Below, piece after piece: positions 15,601 to 24,153 of a stretch of DNA of 64,000 bases (the first letter of the stretch is position 1; each line of letters begins with the position of its first letter). The DNA comes from CAZJYI01 sp964550025. Its GTDB lineage: Bacteria > Verrucomicrobiota > Kiritimatiellia > UBA8416 > CAYOBW01. Position numbers and translations under genes: made by a program. The stretch spans positions 12,154 to 76,153 of the forward strand of contig CAZJYI010000043.1 of NCBI GenBank assembly GCA_964550025.1. The letters run 5' to 3'. The notes below the pieces were generated by a model. That model searched no databases. It was given only the letters and a program-made list of their open reading frames with translations, and was not told where the DNA came from.

Positions 15601-18600
15601 GCGACCGTCGCTGATCGTGAACGCCTCGACAAAGAAGTTGGGCATGTCCTTCTTCGTGACCGGGAGCTCGTAGCCCGCGGTCTTGCCATGCGGGCGCATG
15701 ACGACGGGGGGCAGGTAGACGCTGTTCGAGGGGCGCGCGAAGAGCACGACCGTTCCGTCTTCCCGGTTCTGGTTGATGGCCAGGCTGACGACCTCCCCGG
15801 GCGCGTATTCCCTCTTGTCCGGCAGCAGTTCGAGGTGGTGGAAGCGGTAGCCGTGACCGTCGAACCCTTCGCCGCGCACATGGAAGAGGTATCCGCCCTG
15901 GATGGTGTGTCCCGCCCCGTCGGTGACGTCGTACGCCAGGCGGTACTGCCCGGCCTTGGCCGCGATGAACTGCATCTTCGCGGAGCCGTCCGCGTCGGGG
16001 TCCAGCTCCCATTCCTCGACCGTCGTTTCCTCCGGTTCCTCACCTTTCCACGTGACGCGCAGCAGCTTCAGGCTACCTTTGCCTTTCACCGGCTTGCCGT
16101 CGGGAGTGCGTGCCGAGAAGCTTGCCCGCACTGTCTCGCCGGCCTTGTAGTGCCCGCGGTCCACCCAGGCGTAGACCTTGAACGGGTCGCGCGTCACGAG
16201 CACCGAGCCCTTGCCGACGATCGTGCGCCGCGACTTGTCCCTGACTTCGGCCGTGACTTCGTAGCGGTGATCCATGTCCCCGTGGATTTCGGCCGCGACG
16301 CTCGTGTCGATCTCGACCTCGAGCGTTCCGTCTTTGCCGATCCGCACTTCCCGCTCGGCGACGACCTCGGGCGGTGTGCCCCGTCCGTGGATCCACCAGG
16401 GGGCGGGGCGCGGGCAGCCCCACTTCCCCCAGCCGGGGTACCAGGCGTAGTCCTCGCAGAACCACCAGTACCCCCGCCCGTAGAACCAGTCCCACGGGGC
16501 GACCGGGTACCAGACCGTGTTGTGGCTGTAGCGGAGGACCTTGTACTTCACCTTCGCGTCCGTCACCGGGGCGCCGAAGTAGTAGTCGGCCTTGATCCTG
16601 GCCTTGACCTTCTCCCCGAGCTTGACCGGCTTGTCGGGCGCCTCGACCTTCACTTCGAACTCGGGCTTCTTGTACTCCTCCACGCGGAAAGTCCCGGGCG
16701 ACGGCAGTCCGCGGTTGTGCCCCTTGCCGGGCAGCCGCAGCCCGAAACGGTATACGCCCAACGTGGCGTCATCCGGGATGGCCCACTGGCTGTCGAACCC
16801 GCCGTACTTGTCGGCCGTGAAGGTCTTTTCGAGCAGCTTCTCGCCCTTGGGGTTGTGGAGTGTGAGGATGAAGTCCTGTCCCGCGAACTGCGAGGTGTCC
16901 TCCTGGTCGTACTGGGCGTGGCGAACCCAGACCTTGAACTTGACGGGCTGGTTGGGGCGGTAGACCGGGCGGTCCGTGATCCCGAAGACCCGCCGCTGCT
17001 TGTAGGCCTGGTCGTGGTAGGTCCCGTACCAGACGTGGGTGAAGCCCAGGAACGCCAGGCGGTCGCCCTTACCCGTGGCCGTAATGATCCACTGGTAGTT
17101 CCGCGGCATCTCCCCTTCGGTGAGCATCACCTGCCCGTCGGCGTCCGTGAGCTCGGCGAACTGCTCGATCAGCGTGTTTCGCTTGTTCCTCTTCCACTCC
17201 TGCCGGTAGCCAAAGAACTCCAGGTTCATCCGTGGCAGGGGCTTACCCGTGACGGCGTCGGCGACAAAGCACCACGTCTTGCGGTCCATTGGCTGTTTGA
17301 CGATGACCGTGTCGCTCATCCAGACCACGATTTTGCTGGTGTTGCCGTCCGCCATGCGGGCGGTGAGGAGGTAGGCGCCTGCGTCCTTCAGGGGCGGGGT
17401 GACGGTCTCGCGTTGATCGAGGTGCCCGTCGGGCGGATCGAGGGCCCGCTTCCACTCGGCCACCTTCTCCCCGATGTACTTCTCCTCGTTCTGCGTGACC
17501 AGCCGGTGGCCGATGTTGCCGACGTTGATGCGTTGCCAATCGATGTCGCGCGGCCGCTTCTTCAGGTAGGCCTTCACGTCGTCCAACAGCTTCCTGACGT
17601 GAACCGCGTGCGCTTCGAACGTCACCGACTTGCCGTTGCGGAACCGGTATTCCAGGTCAGGCGCCTTGCCGGCCGGGAACGTGCGCACACCTTCGAAGCG
17701 CCCCCAGTTGCCGACGATCTGGTCCAGGCGCTTCTGTCGCCAGGCGTTTCTGCCGACGCCGAAGCGCTCGATGCTCTTGCGCCAGATTTCGGCCGCTTTC
17801 GGGTACTGCCTGCGATTCTCGAACGTCCCCGCCAACTGCCGGTGGGCCTGGTCGACGGGATCGAACCCCCTGTGGGACGAGAGGAACTGCTCGGCGACCC
17901 CCGGGCCCGACCATTTGACCACGAGGGCTTCGTCGCCCGTCTTCTCGAATACCTCTACCCGGATGCGGTGTGTGCCCTTCTCGAGCGCGGCTTCCGCGCG
18001 GCGCGGCGAGCCCGCACCGTGCAGGCCGTCGTAGGGTAGCGTGAACTTCTCGCCGACCGACAGTCTGGCGCCGTCATCGGAATCGAGGTCAAAGCGGTAG
18101 ACACCGGTCTCCGGGACCTTGAGCTCGCCCTCGAAGACGATGCCGAAGTAGTCCCGGCGCGCGGCGACATCCAGGTCGAGGAATCCGCCGGGGACCTTGC
18201 CGCTCTTCTTGACGGGCAGCTTGTCGAAATCGGGCAGGGCGTCCCAGTCGCCTTCGTAGTAGCGATATGTCAGGTTCTTGACGGGGGAACCGGGCAGGCG
18301 CGACGGTTCCGCGGCGACCTCCTCGTAGATGCGGATGAAGTTGAACTCATCCGGCAGAGCGATGCGTTTTACACCCGTGGCCAGCTTGGCGATCGTTTCG
18401 TTTTCGTCCAGGTCCATGACGTTCAGGCGGCGCGTCTTCCCTTCCCCCGCGGGTCCGAAGAGGCCGGCATAGCCTGAGACCGTGCTGATGCCGAACTGGT
18501 TTCGCAGGAAGTCGGCGAACGCCAGTTGCAGTCGGGGTTTGCGGTTGGGGTCGAGCTCGCCCGCGCGGCGTAGCAGCCAGCGCCATCGTTCGCCGTCCGT

Positions 18601-19305
18601 CTTGGCCGCGGCGAAGCTCTTCGGCAAGCGGTGATAGACGGGATCGCCGTCCTCGTCGACAGGAGCGCCCGACGCACTGGATCGCCCGTACGAGACCGTG
18701 TCGGTGTAATCGGGCAGCTTCTCGAGGACCGTGGCGTATTGCAGCCGCCACGATCCCCGGTGGCCTCGATACCCCAGCAGCATGCCGGCAAACGCCTCGA
18801 CAAAGACGGCCAGGTCGTTGGTGTTCTCTTCGCCCTCGGATGCGGTCAGTGCCCGGTTCATGAGGATCAGCGCCTTTTGACGGTCCTGCTCCTGCACGTT
18901 GACGTAGCGCCCGCCGCCGCGATGCCTGCCGCGCTTGAACTCGCCGGCGATAATGTGCCCGTAGTGCGTGCCGTGGTAGGTCAGGTGGGCCGCGCGGTGT
19001 AGCAGTCGCCAGTCGTCGGCGTGCCGTTTCACGGCCTCGTCGATGTGGTCGTCGATCTCGGCGACGCGGTTGATGCGCTTGAGGCAGCTAACCGTCTTGG
19101 ACAAGTCGTCGGCCAGCGATGCTCCCGCGTTTTCCGGGTTACGGACGAAAGCCGCATAGAGCTCGTAGGCTTCCTTGTAGTTGTGTGCGTTGAGAAGGCG
19201 AGCGGCCTTGGTACGTCTGTCCTGGGTCGGTGCCGCCGCGAGCACGAGCAGCAGGGGTAGAACAAGGACGGAAGATCGGATGAAACAGCGGTGCCTGGAT
19301 GGCAT
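12685..19305 (-). CDS. Large alpha-2-macroglobulin family protein with thioester and PA14 domain
   Basis: A 2206-residue exported protein; ATG 19305 follows an ideal AGGAGG and begins a signal peptide (V-L-V-L-P-L-L-L-V-L-A-A-A-P). An N-terminal helical repeat-like region precedes a PA14-like beta domain at about 345-480 (Y-Y-E-G-D-W-D-A-L-P, then S-D-D-G-A-R-L-S-V-G). MG2-type macroglobulin domains follow. The internal thioester motif Y-G-C-T-E-Q-T has Cys1665 and Gln1668, so covalent trapping of attacking proteases looks possible. Bacterial homologues guard the periplasm or cell surface, often beside the penicillin-binding protein PbpC, which is absent here. The PA14 domain suggests carbohydrate binding and is unusual in the family. 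Its last 58 codons are duplicated at 11051-11225. Confidence 0.9.
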   Translation of the reverse strand: MPSRHRCFIRSSVLVLPLLLVLAAAPTQDRRTKAARLLNAHNYKEAYELYAAFVRNPENAGASLADDLSKTVSCLKRINRVAEIDDHIDEAVKRHADDWRLLHRAAHLTYHGTHYGHIIAGEFKRGRHRGGGRYVNVQEQDRQKALILMNRALTASEGEENTNDLAVFVEAFAGMLLGYRGHRGSWRLQYATVLEKLPDYTDTVSYGRSSASGAPVDEDGDPVYHRLPKSFAAAKTDGERWRWLLRRAGELDPNRKPRLQLAFADFLRNQFGISTVSGYAGLFGPAGEGKTRRLNVMDLDENETIAKLATGVKRIALPDEFNFIRIYEEVAAEPSRLPGSPVKNLTYRYYEGDWDALPDFDKLPVKKSGKVPGGFLDLDVAARRDYFGIVFEGELKVPETGVYRFDLDSDDGARLSVGEKFTLPYDGLHGAGSPRRAEAALEKGTHRIRVEVFEKTGDEALVVKWSGPGVAEQFLSSHRGFDPVDQAHRQLAGTFENRRQYPKAAEIWRKSIERFGVGRNAWRQKRLDQIVGNWGRFEGVRTFPAGKAPDLEYRFRNGKSVTFEAHAVHVRKLLDDVKAYLKKRPRDIDWQRINVGNIGHRLVTQNEEKYIGEKVAEWKRALDPPDGHLDQRETVTPPLKDAGAYLLTARMADGNTSKIVVWMSDTVIVKQPMDRKTWCFVADAVTGKPLPRMNLEFFGYRQEWKRNKRNTLIEQFAELTDADGQVMLTEGEMPRNYQWIITATGKGDRLAFLGFTHVWYGTYHDQAYKQRRVFGITDRPVYRPNQPVKFKVWVRHAQYDQEDTSQFAGQDFILTLHNPKGEKLLEKTFTADKYGGFDSQWAIPDDATLGVYRFGLRLPGKGHNRGLPSPGTFRVEEYKKPEFEVKVEAPDKPVKLGEKVKARIKADYYFGAPVTDAKVKYKVLRYSHNTVWYPVAPWDWFYGRGYWWFCEDYAWYPGWGKWGCPRPAPWWIHGRGTPPEVVAEREVRIGKDGTLEVEIDTSVAAEIHGDMDHRYEVTAEVRDKSRRTIVGKGSVLVTRDPFKVYAWVDRGHYKAGETVRASFSARTPDGKPVKGKGSLKLLRVTWKGEEPEETTVEEWELDPDADGSAKMQFIAAKAGQYRLAYDVTDGAGHTIQGGYLFHVRGEGFDGHGYRFHHLELLPDKREYAPGEVVSLAINQNREDGTVVLFARPSNSVYLPPVVMRPHGKTAGYELPVTKKDMPNFFVEAFTISDGRLHRVTREIVVPPEKRVLNVDVKPSETVYKPGQEAKVKVSVTDFDGEPFQGSTVLAVYDRSVDYIAGGSNIPEIRAHFWKWRRRHNANAQASFDRWFHNLVLPKTTGMGSIGAFGHLADGEQTVLLGQSRAQIWGANGRLRGASKGRALRQTLSFANGIDMAAAMPAAAMEFDAFATVATGVEVAKRADKAPARKSGAAAPSRAAPEPVVRKEFADTAYWAAALDTDERGIAEVSFKMPENLTGWRIKAWGMGHGTKVGEGSVEVVTKKELLVRLQAPRFFVERDEVVLSANIHNDHGEAKKVRAVLDVNAMLKPIDEAERTVEVPAHGETRVDWRVSVVREGEAVVTMKAIADDDSDAMQQRFPVYVHGMLKMDSFCGVLRPDEETSRLTFEVPAERRVDQSVLEMRYSPTLAGAMVDALPYLTSYPYGCTEQTLNRFLPTVITQRILKDMGIDLAAMRKKRVNLNAQELGDAKERAKRWKHWKHEPVFDEAEVVKMVKAGVKRLTSMQNPDGGWGWFSGGKGRSYPHTTAVVVRGLGVAAENGVGIAPSVLEKGRAWLQRYEKHQVQRIINHRDKVDTNDRKPYADNLDAYVYAVLADAGKDNAEMREFLYRDRQRLAVYSRALTGLAYHKLGHNAKRDMVLRNIDQLLVEDEENETAWLNLGAGGRWCWWYWYGSEYETHAYYLKLLAAVQPKSRKASRVVKYLLNNRQHGTYWKSTRDTALCIEAMADYLRASGESKPDMTVEIWLDGRKVKEERITAENLFAFDNKLVLRGDGVKSGKHTVEVRRRGKGPVYFNAYLTNFTLEDFIERAGLEIKVNRKVYRLHREDATTKVAGSRGQAVDQKVEKWRREELKNLAELKSGDLVEVELEIESKNDYEYIMFEDMKAAGFEPVDVRSGYVWDGLHAYREMRDERVTFFVRWLARGRHSIAYRTRAEIPGRFSALPTKASAMYAPELKANSDEIKLVIVD

Positions 19306-19471
19306 GGTGGGACCTCCTGGATGACGGTTCTGTCGACTCTTCTGCGTTCGGACGACCGGCACTGCCGGTCCATCACAGTATGAACGCTCGCGGGGGTGGT
19401 TGTCTTCCGAAAAAGGGGTGAATGTGACGTGAGGGGTGCGTCGGCAAGGAACGTACGGATCTGAATTCACT

Positions 19472-19517
19472 GGAAATGTACTTTACACATGGACGTCCAT
19501 GTGGAAAATACATTTTC
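19472..19517. promoter_or_regulatory. 46-bp imperfect palindrome just upstream of the DUF4143 ATPase start
   Basis: Two 23-base arms meet between 19494 and 19495 and pair at 20 of 23 positions. The core CACATGGACGTCCATGTG (19486-19503) is perfect. The palindrome ends 3 bases before ATG 19521, and there is no Shine-Dalgarno sequence. It is likely an operator or mRNA hairpin controlling the gene. Confidence 0.7.
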
Positions 19518-19520
19518 ACT

Positions 19521-20660
19521 ATGAAGAAGAGAGATCAATGGGTTGACAGGATTAGGCGTCGGTGGAAAGAGCGATCGGTGATCTGGCTGTCCGGTGTGCG
19601 ACGGGTCGGCAAGACGACGCTGAGCCGCATGATTCCGGACGCTCTGTACATGAACTGCGATCTGCCTTCCGTCTGTCGAAGGCTTGAAGAGCCGGAGTTC
19701 TTCTTTGACGGCCTTGATCAGCGGCAAGTTGTCATCTTCGATGAAGTACACCGGCTGACTGATCCGAGTAGATTGCTGAAGATTGCCGCAGACGTCTATC
19801 CGCAGATCAGAGTGCTGGCGACCGGTTCATCTACCCTTTCGGCCACACGCAAGTTCCGTGACTCGCTCACGGGTCGAAAAGTCTCAATATACCTTCCGCC
19901 CGTCCTGTGGGAAGAGTGCCCGGGGTCTTTTGGCGTCAGGAATTTGGACCGCAGGCTTCTGCACGGCGGATTGCCGGAACCACTATTGTCAAAAAGGAAA
20001 TCGCCTGCCCTTTTTGCCGACTGGATTGACAGCTTCTACGCTCGGGATATAAGCGAGCTGTTCGCAATCCGACAGAGAGAGGGGTTCATGAAACTCCTTA
20101 GCCTCTTGCTGCGGCAGAGCGCAGGTCAGATCGACTACTCCAGACTTGCCAATCTAAGTGATCTTTCCCGTCCAACCGTGAAGGCCCACATCGAGGCGAT
20201 GCAGATTGCGCACGCCGTCTACATGCTTCCACCGTTTCACGGCGGGGGGCGTAGAGAGATAACTCGTATGCCGAAATGCTATGCGTTTGATACCGGGTTT
20301 GTGACTTTCGCGAAGGGGTGGCGGGACATTCGGGACGAGGACCGCGGTTTGCTGTGGGAGCATCTGGTTCTCGACACACTCCGTGTATGCGTCAATGCCG
20401 CGGATCTCTTTTACTGGCGAGACAAGTCGCGCCGGGAAATCGATTTCGTTATCAGACGCGATCGGCAAGTGGACGCGGTGGAATGCAAGGTGAATCCCGA
20501 AAGGTTTGAACCGGAGAGCTTGATCAACCTCCGGACAATCTACCCCAGAGGCCGCAACTACGTTGTCAGCCCGCTCGTAAAGGAGTCGTATCAACGTCAG
20601 ATAGAGAAGATGAAAGTCACTTTCGTCTCCACAGCTCACCTTCGGCAGGAATACGAGTGA
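19521..20660 (+). CDS. AAA ATPase with DUF4143 C-terminal domain
   Basis: A 379-residue protein. The P-loop is G-V-R-R-V-G-K-T-T near residue 26-34 and the Walker B is V-V-I-F-D-E-V-H-R near 75-83, followed by a sensor L-A-T-G-S-S. The C-terminal half has the DUF4143 layout, ending in a PD-(D/E)XK nuclease-like core (R-R-E-I-D-F-V-I, then V-E-C-K-V-N). These ATPases are frequent in accessory regions and their role is not settled; links to toxin-antitoxin systems or DNA processing are proposed. ATG 19521 is chosen over the upstream ATG at 19476 because that one lies within the palindrome. It has no operon partner. Confidence 0.9.
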   Translation: MKKRDQWVDRIRRRWKERSVIWLSGVRRVGKTTLSRMIPDALYMNCDLPSVCRRLEEPEFFFDGLDQRQVVIFDEVHRLTDPSRLLKIAADVYPQIRVLATGSSTLSATRKFRDSLTGRKVSIYLPPVLWEECPGSFGVRNLDRRLLHGGLPEPLLSKRKSPALFADWIDSFYARDISELFAIRQREGFMKLLSLLLRQSAGQIDYSRLANLSDLSRPTVKAHIEAMQIAHAVYMLPPFHGGGRREITRMPKCYAFDTGFVTFAKGWRDIRDEDRGLLWEHLVLDTLRVCVNAADLFYWRDKSRREIDFVIRRDRQVDAVECKVNPERFEPESLINLRTIYPRGRNYVVSPLVKESYQRQIEKMKVTFVSTAHLRQEYE

Positions 20661-20762
20661 ATCCCGGAATGGTTGGGAACTCGTCTCCGTGTCCATCTGG
20701 GATGAGCTTGATTTGCTATGGTGCCCGGTGTAGGAAGAGTGCTGATAATCAGGTAGGTGACC

Positions 20763-22256
20763 ATGTCGGATCCATGCGTGTGTATTGTGGCAGAGAAGGA
20801 CGGCGCTGAAGTATGGCGTTGCCTGCTGGGTATCGGCGAACACGTCATTGGCCGGGCGCCCGACTGCGGGATCGTCGTGGACGAAGACCTGGTATCGCGT
20901 CACCACGCGCGGCTGACCATCTCCGATGGTCTGTGGACGATCGAGGATCTGGACAGTGTGAATGGCACGCGCGTCGATGGTCGGCGCATCAATGCACGTG
21001 TCCCGATCGCGCCGGGGCAGCAGGTCAGGCTGGGTTCCGTTTTCCTCGACCTGCGGCCCGTGTCGGGGGACGAAGTGGGAGACGACAGTGCGCTCGACGC
21101 TCCCGTGGCGTTGAAGACCTGGCGGGCTTCCCTGGTTGGGCGGGGCCGGTATGACGTCGGCGAGGTCGTGTCGAAGGGGGGGATGGGGGCTATCCTCGCC
21201 GCCACCGAGGCGGCCACGGGCCGCGTCGTGGCGATGAAGCGCATGCTGGAGGGCGCTGACGAGGAAGACAGCGCCCGCTTCCTCACCGAAGCCAAGGTGA
21301 CGGCCCTGCTCGAGCACCCCAACATCGTTCCCGTGCACGAGCTGGGCGTGGACGGGGACGGACACGTCTTCTACACCATGAAACTCGTCAAGGGTGAGAC
21401 GCTTGGCGACGTGCTGGAGCGGATCAGGATGGGAGACGAGGCCACGGTTTCCCAGTATCCGCTGAGCGCCCTCCTCAACGTATTCCAGAAGGTGTGCCAT
21501 GCGGTTGCATTCGCTCACTCGCGCGATGTTCTGCACCGCGATCTCAAACCCGACAACATCATGATCGGGGAATACGGCGAGGTGCTCGTGATGGATTGGG
21601 GGCTGGCCAAGATCGTCGAGCGGAAGCTGCCTCGCGGCCGAGAGGGGCCGTTGCTCGGAACCGATCCGCCGGACGGCCCTCGCACCCTGCCCGGGGTGGT
21701 GATGGGCACGCCGCAGTACATGGCGCCGGAACAGGCCGAGGGAAACATCCATCAGATCGACCAGCGGACGGACATCTACGCCCTCGGCGGCATTCTATAC
21801 CACATGCTCACCCTGCGTCCCCCCGTGACGGCCGGCGCCGACACTGTCATGATCGAGGCGGCGGCCGCGGGCAAGATCAGGCCGCCCGAGAACCTGGTTC
21901 GCCGCCGCGCCCTGCCGCATTGCCCCGGCGGCCGCATCCCGGAGTCCCTTTCGGCCGTCGCCATGAGGGCACTGTCGAAGTCGAGGGGCGGCCGCTACCC
22001 GACCGTGCAGAGTCTGCAGCAGGAGATCGCTGCCTACCAGGCCGGCTTCGCCACGGCCGCCGAACATGCGGGGCTGTGGCGCAGGATTGGCCTGATGCTC
22101 CGGCGCCACAAGGTCGCGGTCGTGGTGCTTCTCGTCGTTCTTGGACTCATTGCGGCCGCCATGGCAAGAGTCGTCGCGAGTGAACGCCGGGCACGTGCAA
22201 GCGAACAGCGGGCCCTGGAGGCGCTGCGCAGATTGACAGAAGCGCAGGAACCGTAG
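20763..22256 (+). CDS. FHA domain-containing Ser/Thr protein kinase, membrane-anchored
   Basis: A 497-residue protein in three parts. An N-terminal FHA domain (about 23-95: I-G-R-A-P-D-C, S-R-H-H-A-R, D-S-V-N-G-T) binds phosphothreonine peptides. A Hanks-type kinase follows (about 120-425) with a glycine loop V-S-K-G-G-M-G-A, catalytic K159, H258-R-D-L-K-P-D-N and D278-W-G in place of DFG. Near the C-terminus a membrane helix (about 445-465) is followed by a charged coiled coil. DWG is common in PVC kinases. GTG 20757 is possible but ATG 20763 has the better ribosome-site spacing. Function would be signalling; no target is visible nearby. Confidence 0.92.
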   Translation: MSDPCVCIVAEKDGAEVWRCLLGIGEHVIGRAPDCGIVVDEDLVSRHHARLTISDGLWTIEDLDSVNGTRVDGRRINARVPIAPGQQVRLGSVFLDLRPVSGDEVGDDSALDAPVALKTWRASLVGRGRYDVGEVVSKGGMGAILAATEAATGRVVAMKRMLEGADEEDSARFLTEAKVTALLEHPNIVPVHELGVDGDGHVFYTMKLVKGETLGDVLERIRMGDEATVSQYPLSALLNVFQKVCHAVAFAHSRDVLHRDLKPDNIMIGEYGEVLVMDWGLAKIVERKLPRGREGPLLGTDPPDGPRTLPGVVMGTPQYMAPEQAEGNIHQIDQRTDIYALGGILYHMLTLRPPVTAGADTVMIEAAAAGKIRPPENLVRRRALPHCPGGRIPESLSAVAMRALSKSRGGRYPTVQSLQQEIAAYQAGFATAAEHAGLWRRIGLMLRRHKVAVVVLLVVLGLIAAAMARVVASERRARASEQRALEALRRLTEAQEP

Positions 22257-22733
22257 AACCCGTTTCCATGTGCATCTGGCAGGTGTTCTTTCCAACCCGG
22301 ATGGGCACGGCCATGTTGCGACGAGCGGTACGGCGGAGCGACGCAAGTGATTCCTGATGGCGGCGCAGCGGCCAGCGGGGTCGCGAAGAGGTGCCGTCAC
22401 GGGTGTAGCGGGAGCCCATTGTCTTTCCCTTTGACTGTGCCTTTTCGGGAGCGAACGTCGAACATGGAACATCGAACAGTGAACTTCGAGCTGAAGATCG
22501 GTTTCGCGTATCGTACTCGCACTCCTCTTCTCGCCGATCCTGCGGAGCGTCCTGCGTTTGGATCGGCAGTTGGTAGAGTGCGAGTGTGATTGGGGCGAGG
22601 GAAGTGCAGAACGCGGTCGATTCAGAAGCTGCGCATGAAACGGGAGCCCGGAATTCCGACATCGTTCTTGCCTTTGCGGAGAAGCGGCGTATAGTTTTCC
22701 CTGTCTTATGAGATGCTAGACTGGGTTCAGGGT
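22257..22733. other. Intergenic region with a remnant heptad array and no gene
   Basis: No supportable gene. Five consecutive GAACxxx heptads occur at 22453-22487 on the plus strand, a short version of the long arrays elsewhere. They lie about 200 bases after the kinase stop. Confidence 0.6.
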
Positions 22734-23510
22734 ATGGTTTTCAGGGAATCGATCGCGGCACTTGTCCTTCTCTCTCTCGTTCTTTCCGTCGCGTTCGTGC
22801 GGGGGGAGGAGGGTGGAGACCCGTCGCGCGCGGCGGACGAGGATGAGGCGTTTTTTGACGAGTTTGACGATCCCGGCGGCGAGTTTGCCTCCAACGCCGT
22901 CCACCAGGTCTTCGACCCCCTGGAGCCCGTCAACCGCGTCATTGGCGCCTTCAACGACAGACTCTACTTCTGGGCATTGAAGCCCGTCGCCCAAGGCTAC
23001 GAGTGGGCCGTTCCCGAGTGCGGGCGCGTGTCCGTGCGGCGTTTCTTCGCGAACCTGGGCTACCCGATGCGGCTTGTCAGCAACGTGTTGCAGTTCAAGA
23101 TCAAGCGTGCCGGGGTTGAAACGGCCCGTTTCGGGGTCAATTCAACCGTGGGTATCCTCGGACTGTTCGATCCTGCCGAGTGCTGGCTGGAACTGCCGCA
23201 GCCGCCCGCGGAGGACTTTGGGCAGACGCTGGGGTACTACGGGCTGGGGGAGGGGTTCGCGCTGATGTTGCCGATCCTGGGGCCGTCGAACCTGCGGGAT
23301 GGTGTCGGCATTGTGGCGGACGGGTTTCTGAACCCGGTGGCCTACGTGGAGCCCTGGTGGATCTACTACTCGGCGCGCACGGTCGAGAGGGTCAATGAAA
23401 CATCGCTGCGGATTGGCGAATACGAGAGTCTCAAGAAACAGGCCATGGACCCCTACACGTTCTTTCGTGACGCGTACAGCCAGTACCGCGTTAAGCAGAT
23501 AGACGAGTAG
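22734..23510 (+). CDS. mlaA: MlaA (VacJ) family outer-membrane lipid-removal protein
   Basis: A 258-residue exported protein with the MlaA core (D-P-L-E-P-V-N-R-V-I-G-A-F-N, then Y-W/L-x-x-P-V-A-x-G-Y, F-F-A-N-L-G-Y-P, G-L-F-D-P-A). MlaA sits in the outer membrane and removes phospholipid from the outer leaflet, passing it to MlaC. ATG 22734 begins a signal segment; no lipobox cysteine is seen, unlike E. coli MlaA. An acidic linker (E-D-E-A-F-F-D-E-F-D-D) just after the signal peptide echoes one in the RND protein downstream. Next genes are mlaC-like and an RND transporter on the same strand, so the genes act together. Confidence 0.92.
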   Translation: MVFRESIAALVLLSLVLSVAFVRGEEGGDPSRAADEDEAFFDEFDDPGGEFASNAVHQVFDPLEPVNRVIGAFNDRLYFWALKPVAQGYEWAVPECGRVSVRRFFANLGYPMRLVSNVLQFKIKRAGVETARFGVNSTVGILGLFDPAECWLELPQPPAEDFGQTLGYYGLGEGFALMLPILGPSNLRDGVGIVADGFLNPVAYVEPWWIYYSARTVERVNETSLRIGEYESLKKQAMDPYTFFRDAYSQYRVKQIDE

Positions 23511-23536
23511 CCCACGCGGCCTTTGGAGGGGTGAAG

Positions 23537-24145
23537 ATGGGACGGCATGGAACACGAAGAATCGGATGCGGCATTCTTGCCCTGTGCCTCGTCGCCACGG
23601 TGCTCCGGGCGGATGACCGTCAAGAGGTGGGCACCCTGATCAAGGGAACCGCGGATGCGCTGACGAAGGTCTTCCGGATGGAGGGGCTCTCGCGGCAGGA
23701 CCGGCTGGCGAAGGTCATCAAGATTGTCGAACCCATCTTCGACTACCGCAGCATGGCAATGCTGACGTTGGGGAGAACCAACTGGCGGCGTCTGGGCGAC
23801 GACGAACGCACGGAGTTCTGCGACCTGTTCATCAAGCAGCTCGAACACGCCTACTTCGACAAGTCCGAGTACCTCGCGGAAAACGACCTGGAGATCGACG
23901 AGGCCGTTGCCGTCAAGAGCAAGATGCACGTTGCCACGCATGTCGTCAACGACGGCAAGCGGTTGACCGTGAAGTACAAGCTCTACAAGAGCTCGGGCCA
24001 GTGGATGGTCTACGACGTCGAGGTCGAGGGCGTCAGCCTGATCTCTTCCTACCGTTCGCAATACGCGCAGATCCTCAAGGACGGCACCGTTGCCGATCTC
24101 CTCGAGGCCATGCGCGAGAAGACCGGCGAGCTGCAGTCGGAGTAG
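23537..24145 (+). CDS. mlaC: MlaC-type periplasmic phospholipid-binding protein
   Basis: A 202-residue exported protein of the MlaC/Ttg2D family, recognisable from I-F-D-Y-R-S-M-A-M-L-T-L-G and the following W-R-R-L-x-x-x-E-R-T-E-F. MlaC carries phospholipids through the periplasm between MlaA and an inner-membrane system. GGAGG lies 7 bases before ATG 23537; the GTG at 23531 is too close to it. It is 26 bases after mlaA and 8 before the RND gene. MlaFEDB, the usual inner-membrane partner, is absent, so the RND protein probably replaces it. Confidence 0.9.
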   Translation: MGRHGTRRIGCGILALCLVATVLRADDRQEVGTLIKGTADALTKVFRMEGLSRQDRLAKVIKIVEPIFDYRSMAMLTLGRTNWRRLGDDERTEFCDLFIKQLEHAYFDKSEYLAENDLEIDEAVAVKSKMHVATHVVNDGKRLTVKYKLYKSSGQWMVYDVEVEGVSLISSYRSQYAQILKDGTVADLLEAMREKTGELQSE

Positions 24146-24153
24146 GGACAGGC

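Noticed and set aside
12628..18039. An 1803-codon plus-strand open frame opposite the alpha-2-macroglobulin gene, with similar long frames opposite other genes (for example 666-3521 minus)
   Set aside because: High GC content removes stop codons from antisense frames. The predicted proteins are valine, arginine and leucine-rich without domains, while the opposite strand has clear families, signal peptides and ribosome sites.
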